Both the position numbers and the translations under genes were made by a program. A stretch of 9,153 nt of DNA from Scatosoma sp045656625 (lineage in GTDB: Bacteria > Bacillota > Clostridia > Christensenellales > Borkfalkiaceae): positions 1 to 9,153 of the forward strand of contig JAZORL010000165.1 of NCBI GenBank assembly GCA_045656625.1, given 5' to 3'. Positions 1-6,145 of this stretch are shown piece after piece (position 1 is the stretch's first letter; each line of letters opens with the position of its first letter). The notes under the pieces are model-generated. The model was not told the DNA's origin and did no database searches. It saw only the letters and a program-made list of their open reading frames with translations.

Positions 1-513
1 GGTATCCAACAAATCGAACGCTCCGCACTTGAGCCATCTTACGTCACGCGTAACCCCTGCCTTATCGCCCGTCTTGGCACGTTTTTGTCCGCTTATCAAA
101 TTGACGAGCGTACTTTTACCCGTGTTGGGTATACCTGCCACCATAAAACGGAATACGCGGTTTACGCCCTTTGCCTCCGCGCGAGCGCGCTTTTCTTCGG
201 TGATTGCGTTCAACTTTTGCAACAGCACGCGTTTGGACGAAGGGTTGGTACAATCGCATTTCGCCCCATACCTGCCCCGGTCTTCGAAAAATTTTAAGAA
301 GGAATCCACCTTTGCATTGTCGGCAAGGTCGGCTTTATTAAGCACGTATAAAATCGGCTTTTCACCGAAAATCTTTTTTAAGTTTTTATTCACCGTAGCA
401 ATCGGCGCACGTGCATCCAAAACGCAAATTACGCCGTCGCATAAATCACGTTTGGCTTCCATATCACGCATCGCGCGGGTCATATGCCCGGGAAACCATT
501 GTATATTTTTCAT
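1..513 (-). CDS. rbgA: Ribosome biogenesis GTPase RbgA (YlqF), C-terminal part cut by window edge
   Basis: RbgA is a GTPase that acts on a late 50S subunit assembly intermediate in Firmicutes. The 171 visible codons begin MKNIQWFPGHM, the hallmark N-terminus of the YlqF/RbgA family. The GTPase motifs are in circularly permuted order: G4 NKAD at residues 59-62, then G1 (P-loop) GIPNTGKST at 127-135, a likely G2 Thr in GVT at 153-155, and the start of G3 as LLDT at 168-171, where the window ends. The C-terminal RNA-binding ANTAR-like part (family length about 280 residues) lies outside. The ATG at 511-513 follows AAGGA at 521-525 with a 7-nt gap. The gene sits downstream of trmD after a 193-nt hairpin-rich spacer. 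In B. subtilis rplS lies between trmD and ylqF; here it is absent. The family assignment is secure. Confidence 0.96.
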   Translation of the reverse strand, partial: MKNIQWFPGHMTRAMRDMEAKRDLCDGVICVLDARAPIATVNKNLKKIFGEKPILYVLNKADLADNAKVDSFLKFFEDRGRYGAKCDCTNPSSKRVLLQKLNAITEEKRARAEAKGVNRVFRFMVAGIPNTGKSTLVNLISGQKRAKTGDKAGVTRDVRWLKCGAFDLLDT

Positions 514-530
514 TCTTTTTTCCTTATGAA

Positions 531-566
531 GGCCGCTTCGCGGTGTGGCGCAAGCAGAGCTTGCTT
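531..566. repeat. Paired-hairpin module, copy A
   Basis: This 36-nt unit holds a CCGC/GCGG stem, a GTGTGG linker and a GCAAGC/GCTTGC stem. It matches copy B at 604-639 at 31 of 36 positions with no gap, offset 73 nt. The differences are at 532, 537, 539, 556 and 557. The last four are loop bases. Position 532 sits opposite 544, where G here and A in copy B both can pair with T. Confidence 0.85.
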
Positions 567-603
567 ATGTTTGGGCTATGTATTTACACGCAAAGCGTGT
601 ATA

Positions 604-639
604 GACCGCGTTGCGGTGTGGCGCAAGCGAAGCTTGCTT
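604..639. repeat. Paired-hairpin module, copy B
   Basis: This is the second copy of the module at 531-566. The stems are 605-609/613-617 (loop GTT) and 623-628/632-637 (loop GAA), joined by the same GTGTGG linker. It is preceded by the single TACACGC/GCGTGTA hairpin at 585-601 and followed by the diverged pair at 656-695. Confidence 0.85.
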
Positions 640-655
640 TGCGTTAGGCTGGGTT

Positions 656-695
656 TGTGGGCGCTGCCCACACCCGCAAGAAACTGAGTTTCTTG
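656..695. repeat. Diverged paired-hairpin module, copy C
   Basis: There are two adjacent stems: TGTGGGC/GCCCACA at 656-662/666-672 (loop GCT) and CAAGAAAC/GTTTCTTG at 677-684/688-695 (loop TGA). The layout matches copies A and B: a GC-rich stem, a short linker, then a second stem preceded by or starting at CGCAAG. The sequence is largely different, so it is placed as a relative by architecture, not by strong identity. It ends 11 nt from the trmD stop codon. Confidence 0.65.
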
Positions 696-706
696 ACTTC
701 CTACTT

Positions 707-1369
707 TTATAGTAAGTCGGGGCGGTTCTTTTTCGTAATCTCTAACGCTTTTTCTCTACGCCATGCGTCTACCTTGGCATGGTCGCCGCTGCGAAGTACG
801 TCAGGGACTGTCAAACCCTTATATTCCTGCGGACGAGTGTATTGCGGGTACTCTAAAAGGTTCTCGGAAAAGCTCTCGTCCACGAGCGACGACGTGTTGA
901 TAACACCGTCTACGTATCGAGAAACACAGTCCGTCACAACCATCGCAGGCAGTTCACCGCCCGTTAAAACGTAGTCGCCAATCGAGATTTCTTCGTCGAT
1001 AAATAAATCCAAAACACGCTGGTCTACCCCTTCGTAGTGTCCGCAAAGCAAAATCAAATGTTCGTATTCTAAAAGTTCAAATACCTTTTGCTGCTTAAAC
1101 ACTTGTCCCTTGGGAGACATGTATATGCGCCGAGCTTTATGCTCGGGATCAATCGCCTCAATCGCATTCCCGATCGGGGGCGCCATCATCACCATGCCTG
1201 CGCCGCCGCCAAACGGATAATCGTCACACTTTAAGTGTTTATCTTCCGTATAGTCGCGAATATTCACGATATTAATTTGTATTTTCCCCGATTTTTGCGC
1301 TCTGCCAATGATGCTTTCTTGCATCGCCGAGAACATCTCGGGAAATAACGTTAAAATATCAATTCTCAT
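707..1369 (-). CDS. trmD: tRNA (guanine-N1-)-methyltransferase TrmD
   Basis: TrmD methylates G37 at N1 in tRNAs with a G at position 36, using S-adenosylmethionine, which prevents +1 frameshifting. It is a cytosolic SPOUT-class dimer. The 220-residue product starts MRIDILTLFPEMF and shows YPFGGGAGMVM at 51-61 and the trefoil-knot SAM site: SPKGQ at 85-89, LCGHYEGVDQRV at 108-119 and ISIGDYVLTGGE at 128-139. YPQYTRP follows at 174-180 and VPDVLRSGDHAKVDAWR at 188-204. It ends right after RPDLL, about 20-35 residues short of well-known homologues, so the last helix is missing. The segment before YTRP reads DESF, where I recall EDSF in others, putting Glu165 at the usual catalytic Asp. The ATG has only a weak ribosome site (ATAGGT, 8 nt away). 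rimM and rpsP, its usual neighbours, are absent. Confidence 0.97.
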   Translation of the reverse strand: MRIDILTLFPEMFSAMQESIIGRAQKSGKIQINIVNIRDYTEDKHLKCDDYPFGGGAGMVMMAPPIGNAIEAIDPEHKARRIYMSPKGQVFKQQKVFELLEYEHLILLCGHYEGVDQRVLDLFIDEEISIGDYVLTGGELPAMVVTDCVSRYVDGVINTSSLVDESFSENLLEYPQYTRPQEYKGLTVPDVLRSGDHAKVDAWRREKALEITKKNRPDLL

Positions 1370-1390
1370 AACGATTACCTATATAACTTT

Positions 1391-1421
1391 GAAACGCAAC
1401 GCCGTATTTTGCCGCGGATTC
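1391..1421. repeat. 31-nt direct repeat, copy 1
   Basis: The first 19 bases (plus strand, starting GAAACGCAACGCCG) are identical to the copy at 1507-1537. Differences are at 1410, 1412 and 1413 only, and the last 8 bases GCGGATTC match again. It lies about 22 nt upstream of the trmD start codon on the minus strand. Confidence 0.85.
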
Positions 1422-1506
1422 ACGAAACGAAGCAAGACGCAAGAAAGGCAAGGCGCGTTGAGTACTTCGCAGGGAGCGTACTTACCGTACGTGACCAAGA
1501 AGCACG

Positions 1507-1537
1507 GAAACGCAACGCCGTATTTCGTAGCGGATTC
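1507..1537. repeat. 31-nt direct repeat, copy 2
   Basis: Partner of the repeat at 1391-1421, offset 116 nt, with 28 of 31 bases identical. It lies immediately downstream of ftsY. The two copies enclose 85 nt that contain the GTAC-rich hairpin. Confidence 0.85.
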
Positions 1538-1545
1538 TTCGTTTG

Positions 1546-2442
1546 TTAAAGGATAGCCTCTACAAAACTCTTACTATCAAACATTTCCAAATCATCGATC
1601 TTCTCGCCGACACCCGCAAAAATAACGGGCAAGGAAAGCTCTTCGGCAAGCGAGAAGACAAATCCCCCCTTCGCCGTACCATCGAGCTTCGTTAAAACAA
1701 TACCGTCCAATTCCACCGCTTCATCAAAGACACGGGCTTGGTTGACGGCATTTTGACCGGTCGTCGCGTCCAAAACCAACAGCTTCAAAAAGTCCGCTTC
1801 GGGGTATTCGCGCGTGACTACGCGGTCCATCTTCCGAAGCTCGTTCATCAAGTTGTCTTTTACGTGCAAACGGCCAGCCGTGTCCACAATCACCACGTCC
1901 GTCTTTTTCGCCTTTGCGGACGAAACCGCATCGAAAATTACCGCCGAAGGGTCACTCCCTTCTTCGTGTTTCACGATACGAACCTTTGCTCTATCCGCCC
2001 ACACGGAAAGCTGTTCGCTTGCCGCCGCACGGAAGGTGTCCGCCGCCGCAACGGTGACCGTCTTGCCCTGCGAAAGGAAATATTTCGCGAGCTTGCCAAC
2101 CGTCGTCGTTTTGCCTACGCCGTTTACGCCGACAAGCATAATTACACAAGGATATTCGGGCGGCTCGACTTCGCTTTCCTCCAAAATGTCCGTCAAAACG
2201 CCACGCAAAAGCTCAGTGACGTACTCCTCGTCTTTGAGTTTTTCGTCCATCGCTTGCTTTTTTACTCGTGCGACAACTTCTTGTGCCGTCGTGTAAGATA
2301 CGTCCGCGGAAATGAGAATTTCCTCTAATTCCTCGTAAAATTCGTCGCCTAATTTATTTTTGGAAAAGAGTACGCGAAGCTTAGACGAAAGATTGTCCTT
2401 CGTCTTTTTTAATGCCCCGAAAAGTTTCCCGAATAAGCCCAT
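1546..2442 (-). CDS. ftsY: Signal recognition particle receptor FtsY
   Basis: FtsY is the membrane-associated SRP GTPase that receives ribosome-nascent chain complexes from Ffh and hands them to the translocon. The 298-residue product is nearly all NG domain. The N-terminus MGLFGKLFGALKKTKDNL is a short basic amphipathic stretch in place of the long acidic A domain of E. coli FtsY, as in other Gram-positive types. The N domain spans about 20-95. The G domain carries G1 GVNGVGKT at 105-112, DTFRAAA at 135-141, G3 DTAGR at 187-191, G4 TKLDG at 251-255 and the closing GVGEKIDDLEMFD at 277-289. The ATG at 2440-2442 follows TAGGAG (2451-2456) with an 8-nt gap. It lies 58 nt downstream of smc with a hairpin in between, the common smc-ftsY order of Firmicutes, and is probably co-transcribed. 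No anomaly is seen in the motifs. Confidence 0.97.
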   Translation of the reverse strand: MGLFGKLFGALKKTKDNLSSKLRVLFSKNKLGDEFYEELEEILISADVSYTTAQEVVARVKKQAMDEKLKDEEYVTELLRGVLTDILEESEVEPPEYPCVIMLVGVNGVGKTTTVGKLAKYFLSQGKTVTVAAADTFRAAASEQLSVWADRAKVRIVKHEEGSDPSAVIFDAVSSAKAKKTDVVIVDTAGRLHVKDNLMNELRKMDRVVTREYPEADFLKLLVLDATTGQNAVNQARVFDEAVELDGIVLTKLDGTAKGGFVFSLAEELSLPVIFAGVGEKIDDLEMFDSKSFVEAIL

Positions 2443-2457
2443 ACGTTATACTCCTAA

Positions 2458-2479
2458 AAGCCGAGTAAGCACTCGGCTT
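2458..2479 (-). terminator. Hairpin between smc and ftsY, possible weak terminator or attenuator
   Basis: The arms AAGCCGAGT and ACTCGGCTT form a perfect 9-bp stem with a 4-nt loop. On the minus strand, the transcribed direction here, the stem runs into TT and then straight into the TAGGAG ribosome site of ftsY, giving a U-tract of only four bases. On the plus strand a better T-rich tract follows (2481-2491), but no gene reads that way. It may cause partial termination or mark an mRNA end or processing site between smc and ftsY. Full termination is doubtful. Confidence 0.45.
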
Positions 2480-2500
2480 ATTGTATTTTTTAATTTTAAC

Positions 2501-5500
2501 TTACTGCACAACGTCCGCGCCGAGCTTGCTTTCCACTTCCGCAAGCTTGACGGAAACGATTTTCGATACGCCCTTCTCTTGCATTGTCACGCCGAAAAGG
2601 GTGTCCGCTTGGTTCATCGTCGGCTTTCTATGCGTGATAACAATGAACTGCGTATCGAAGGTGAATTTCTTCAAATAGGACGCAAATCTATCCACGTTCG
2701 CATCGTCGAGCGCCGCTTCGATTTCGTCGAGAATACAGAAGGGCATCGGGCGAGATTTCAAAATAGCAAACAAGATCGCAATCGCCGTCAAAGCACGTTC
2801 GCCACCCGACAAAAGGGAAATCTTCGTGAGCTTCTTGCCCGGAGGACAAGCCACGATTTCCACACCTGCCGCAAGCGGATCTTCCGTGTTTTCATAGTCA
2901 AGCTGCAATTCCGCTTTACCGCCGCCAAAGAGCTCTTTGAAGGTCGTTTTGAAGTTTTCGTTGATTTCTTCAAAGCCTGCGTCGAAGATACGGAGCATTT
3001 CGCCACGAATTTCGTCGAGTGCCGCCTGCAAATCGTCGAGTGCTTTTTGCAAGTCTTCACGCTGCGTGACCATTTCGTCGCAACGGCTGCGTTCGTATTC
3101 GTATTCTTCTACTGCGTTGGGGTTGACTGCGCCAAGCATCGTGATTTTACGTTTCAACGTCGTAATCAACGTCGCACCCTCTTCCGCATTGTAGTTTTCT
3201 TGGCGATAAACCAAACAGCCCTCATAGTCAAGCTCGTAGGCTTCTTCCATACGTTGACGGGTGTTTTCCAAGTTGGTGTCGATTTTGCTGACTTCGATTT
3301 CGCATTTATAACGCTTGTCGCTGCTCTTGGTGAGCTTTTCCTGCATCTCCGTCTTTTCTTCTTCGAGCTGCAACTGCGCCGCGTTGATTTCTTCCTTTTC
3401 CTTCGTGAGCGCGGCAATTTTATCCATAATTTCCTCGACGGCCTTACGTTCTTCTTCCGTCAATTCTTTATCCTGCGCTTCCGATTCCAAGGCGTTGAGC
3501 TTGGTTTGCGTTTCCGTCTTTTCAAATTCAACGTCGAAAATGCGCTTGACAAGCTCTTCCTTTTCCGTCGTGATACGTTCTACCGTTTCCGCATCCTTCT
3601 TCAAGTCCGCCGTCAACGCCGCATACTCTACTTCCAAGTTTTGCAGGTTCGCACTCTTTGTCGCACGTTCTTCCTTGTAAACCTCGCATTGATTGCGTTG
3701 ATTTTCCATCTCCGCTTCCGCATTCTTTCTGCGCGCCGCAAGCTGTTCTTCCGAAAGGGAGCTATTCGCTTCCTCTTCCTCTAATTCTTTGAGCTTACCT
3801 TGTACCGTATCGCGCGCCGCAGCATACGTTTCAATGTTGATATCCGCTTCTTCGACTTGCTGTAAAAGTCCCGTTTCGCGTTGCGCCAAAGCCGCAATTT
3901 CACTATTCGCGCCTTGGTATTTTTCACGAAGCTCTTCTACCGCTTCTTCCGCTTCCTTGCGTGCTTTTTCGCTGTCCGCAATCGCCGTCTTTAACTTTTC
4001 AATATACTTTTGTTTCTTGACAATGTTGTCCTTACATTCCTGAATCTTACGTTCGTTCGCCATAAGCGATGCCGAGCCCTTGCTACGGCTACCGCCCGTC
4101 ATAGCGCCGCTCGTTGCAATCGTGTCGCCGTCGAGAGTGACGATTTTGAAGGTGTTGCCGTACTTTTTAGCAATCGTCGTACCGTTGGCAATCGTATCGC
4201 AAATCAACGTGTTGCCAAGCAAATAGCTAACGACGTTTTCATAACGGGAATTATAACGGACAAGCTCGGTCGCAAGCCCCATCGCGCCGCGTTCGTCCAT
4301 CGCGCGTTGGATTTCACGGGAGTTGGGACGAGGACGCATCGCATTGACGGGCAAGAAGGTCGCAACGCCGCCGCCCGTGCGTTTCAAGTATTCAATCAAA
4401 TATCTTGCGTCGTCCGCAGTCGGCGTGAGAACGTTTTGCGTAGCCGTGCCGATTGCCGTTTCAATCGCCGTTTCGTATCTTTGCTCGGTCGTGATTGCGT
4501 CCGCTACCGTACCGTAGTGATGCTTTGCAATATCAGGGTTGGTCTTGGAAATCGAAAGCAAACGGCGTACCGAATCACGATAGCCCTCGTAACGGTTTTT
4601 CATGCTCTCGAACATTTCCAAGTTCTCTTTGAGCGCCGCAAGCTGTGCGTTTGCATTGAAAAGCTCTTGGTTAAAATCGTTCACCGTGAGCTGCATTTCA
4701 CGTGCTTCTTCCTGTCTTTCTTCAAACTCACGCATTTCGTTGGACGTTTGCGCACGGAGTACCGCCATATCCTTGCGGACCGATTTCAGCTCGTCCAAAA
4801 TACGTTCTTTTCTATCCTCTTCCTTTTTCAAAGCGTCGGTAAGCTCGGCAATCTTTTCCTTCGTCGCTTCCATACGCGCCGCAAGCGTACCGAGATTTTT
4901 CTTCATTTCGGCGAGGTTGTCCGCATCCGAAAGCTGGTTCATACGCGTTTCGTCGGAAAGCTTTTCAAACACTTCAATCTTCTTATCCAGCGCAGAAACA
5001 GCGGAACGCAATACGTCCGTTTGCGTTTCAATTTCCAAAATACGCTTGTTGCCTTCTTCGCTCTTATTCGCAATCAAGGCAAGCTCGTTATCGATTTCGC
5101 CGATACGGACCTTACTCCCTTCCAAGAACTCCGCCGCCGCTGCGATTTGCGAACGATAGGTGCTGATACGCTCGCGCGCAAGCTTCAATTCCCCGTCCTT
5201 TCTTTCGTTGCCGACGGAAAGCTCTACGCGGCGGTCGTTCAGCTCGGAAAGCTCGCCGTCCGCTCTTGCAATTTTACCGCGGTTTTCTTCCAGCTTGCGA
5301 TTGACAAGCTCGATTTGTGTATTCAAGGAAATAATTTCTTGCGAAATACGAGCAATGTCCTTCAAGAACTTGCTCTTTTCGTTTTCCGCATTTTCGTTGC
5401 GATATATGTACATATTCGCTTCTTGAATTTTCAAGGCTTCGGAATGCTCTTTATACTCTTTCGCCTTTTCCGCTTCCCCTTTCATACGGTTCAAGAAACG

Positions 5501-6097
5501 TTCACTCTCGTCAATACGCTGCGAATAGACGGAAAGGTTGGACAACGAGTCCGCAATCTTTCTTTCCACGTCTTCCTTGCGGTTTTTATAAATCATAAGT
5601 CCGAGCGCTTCTTCAAAAATCAAACGTCTATCTTCGGGGCGTGCGTTCATGATTTTTTCGACTTGACCTTGGCTGATAATCGAATACCCTTCCTTACCCA
5701 AACCAATCGTATGGAAAAGGGCAACGATGTCCTTTAATCGGCTCGCTTGATTGTTGATAAGGTATTTGCTTTCCCCCGTGCGGTAGAGTCTACGAGTCAT
5801 GGAAACTTCGGCATCGTCCATATCGAAGATGCGCTGTGAATTATCGAACACGAGCGTGACTTCGCAAAACGATTGCTGTTTTCTTGCTTCCGTACCGCCG
5901 AAAATAACGTCCTGCATGTTCGAACCGCGAAGGTTCTTTGCGGACTTTTCACCAAGCACCCAACGTACTGCGTCGGCAATATTACTCTTACCGCACCCGT
6001 TAGGGCCTACGATACAGGTGACCCCTTGATCAAAGCGAATCACCGTTTTGTCGGCAAAGGACTTAAACCCGACAAGTTGTATTTCTTTTAAATCCAA
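2501..6097 (-). CDS. smc: Chromosome partition/condensation protein SMC
   Basis: SMC is the ATPase of the bacterial SMC-ScpAB complex, which loads on DNA near the origin and juxtaposes chromosome arms. At 1198 residues it has the expected length. The N-terminal ATPase half has Walker A GPNGCGKSN at 31-39, the R-loop NLRGS at 55-59 and the Q-loop SQGQVE at 142-147. Long Glu/Lys/Ala-rich coiled coils run roughly 165-510 and 680-1040. The hinge lies between them at about 520-670, including GTVADAI from 529 and a glycine-rich end MTGGS at 666-670. The C-terminal half carries the signature LSGGE at 1096-1100, Walker B CILDE at 1121-1125 and D-loop ALDDANV at 1129-1135. The start is a TTG: no ATG or GTG fits, and AAAGGAG sits 6 nt upstream. 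It follows rnc by 48 nt and precedes ftsY. ScpA and ScpB are not in the window. Confidence 0.98.
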   Translation of the reverse strand: MDLKEIQLVGFKSFADKTVIRFDQGVTCIVGPNGCGKSNIADAVRWVLGEKSAKNLRGSNMQDVIFGGTEARKQQSFCEVTLVFDNSQRIFDMDDAEVSMTRRLYRTGESKYLINNQASRLKDIVALFHTIGLGKEGYSIISQGQVEKIMNARPEDRRLIFEEALGLMIYKNRKEDVERKIADSLSNLSVYSQRIDESERFLNRMKGEAEKAKEYKEHSEALKIQEANMYIYRNENAENEKSKFLKDIARISQEIISLNTQIELVNRKLEENRGKIARADGELSELNDRRVELSVGNERKDGELKLARERISTYRSQIAAAAEFLEGSKVRIGEIDNELALIANKSEEGNKRILEIETQTDVLRSAVSALDKKIEVFEKLSDETRMNQLSDADNLAEMKKNLGTLAARMEATKEKIAELTDALKKEEDRKERILDELKSVRKDMAVLRAQTSNEMREFEERQEEAREMQLTVNDFNQELFNANAQLAALKENLEMFESMKNRYEGYRDSVRRLLSISKTNPDIAKHHYGTVADAITTEQRYETAIETAIGTATQNVLTPTADDARYLIEYLKRTGGGVATFLPVNAMRPRPNSREIQRAMDERGAMGLATELVRYNSRYENVVSYLLGNTLICDTIANGTTIAKKYGNTFKIVTLDGDTIATSGAMTGGSRSKGSASLMANERKIQECKDNIVKKQKYIEKLKTAIADSEKARKEAEEAVEELREKYQGANSEIAALAQRETGLLQQVEEADINIETYAAARDTVQGKLKELEEEEANSSLSEEQLAARRKNAEAEMENQRNQCEVYKEERATKSANLQNLEVEYAALTADLKKDAETVERITTEKEELVKRIFDVEFEKTETQTKLNALESEAQDKELTEEERKAVEEIMDKIAALTKEKEEINAAQLQLEEEKTEMQEKLTKSSDKRYKCEIEVSKIDTNLENTRQRMEEAYELDYEGCLVYRQENYNAEEGATLITTLKRKITMLGAVNPNAVEEYEYERSRCDEMVTQREDLQKALDDLQAALDEIRGEMLRIFDAGFEEINENFKTTFKELFGGGKAELQLDYENTEDPLAAGVEIVACPPGKKLTKISLLSGGERALTAIAILFAILKSRPMPFCILDEIEAALDDANVDRFASYLKKFTFDTQFIVITHRKPTMNQADTLFGVTMQEKGVSKIVSVKLAEVESKLGADVVQ

Positions 6098-6103
6098 AAT
6101 GTA

Positions 6104-6110
6104 CTCCTTT
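6104..6110 (-). promoter_or_regulatory. Ribosome binding site that fixes the smc TTG start
   Basis: AAAGGAG on the minus strand lies 6 nt before the TTG at 6095-6097. The protein reads MDLKEIQLVGFKSF from there, the normal SMC N-terminus. No ATG or GTG occurs nearby in this frame, so the strong site supports TTG initiation. Confidence 0.85.
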
Positions 6111-6145
6111 AACGATATTCTCTATATCCGTTCTAATATTTTTCC

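Larger units (their letters stand above)
531..695. repeat. Array of seven short three-base-loop hairpins filling the trmD-rbgA spacer
   Basis: This spacer has no credible gene. It holds seven perfect or near-perfect inverted repeats, each readable as a stem with a 3-nt loop: 533-543 (4 bp, loop TTC), 550-564 (6 bp, AGA), 585-601 (7 bp, AAA), 605-617 (5 bp, GTT), 623-637 (6 bp, GAA), 656-672 (7 bp, GCT) and 677-695 (8 bp, TGA). None is followed by a T-run on the minus strand, so they do not look like a simple intrinsic terminator. They would lie in the 5' leader of rbgA if transcription reads through from trmD. Whether they act as RNA (processing, stability, attenuation) or are dispersed DNA repeats cannot be settled from this window. 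Confidence 0.8.
1370..1545. repeat. Repeat-bearing spacer between ftsY and trmD
   Basis: This 176-nt gap carries no convincing gene. It is framed by two direct 31-nt repeats (1391-1421 and 1507-1537, 28 of 31 identical). Between them lies a small CGTAC/GTACG hairpin (stems 1477-1481 and 1487-1491, loop TTACC) and three GCAAG words on the plus strand at 1432-1453. The centre also has GCGTTG (1455-1460), complementary to CAACGC inside either flanking repeat. The second repeat begins 8 nt past the ftsY stop codon. The sequence is unrelated to the hairpin array at 531-695. It looks like a dispersed non-coding repeat element, but copies elsewhere in the genome would have to show that. Confidence 0.6.

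Noticed and set aside
29..529. Open frame of 166 codons on the plus strand
   Set aside because: It overlaps the clear rbgA reading frame, whose motifs are unmistakable; it is a shadow.
585..637. Possible promoter TTGCGC - 17 nt - TATACA upstream of rbgA on the minus strand
   Set aside because: Only 3/6 and 4/6 consensus matches, and both boxes lie within repeat hairpins; too weak to annotate.
1425..1544. AAACGAAG/CTTCGTTT inverted pair that could be transposon ends
   Set aside because: Only 8 bp, with no flanking target duplication or transposase; insufficient for a mobile element call.
1308..1556. Small plus-strand open frame across the ftsY-trmD spacer
   Set aside because: It starts inside trmD and ends inside ftsY, with its body made of the repeat element. 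There is no ribosome site or recognisable domain; probably a chance frame in a repeat.
2360..3784. Open frame of 474 codons on the plus strand
   Set aside because: It is antisense to the end of smc and the start of ftsY, crosses both genes and the hairpin, and has the same low-complexity Phe/Arg composition.
4010..5737. Long open frame of 575 codons on the plus strand
   Set aside because: It is antisense to smc. Its Phe/Arg-rich product mirrors the Glu/Lys-rich coiled-coil codons, and no family motif is visible.
6114..6128. GATAT/ATATC inverted repeat between rnc and smc
   Set aside because: A 5-bp AT-rich stem with a 5-nt loop is easily due to chance and has no T-run after it.
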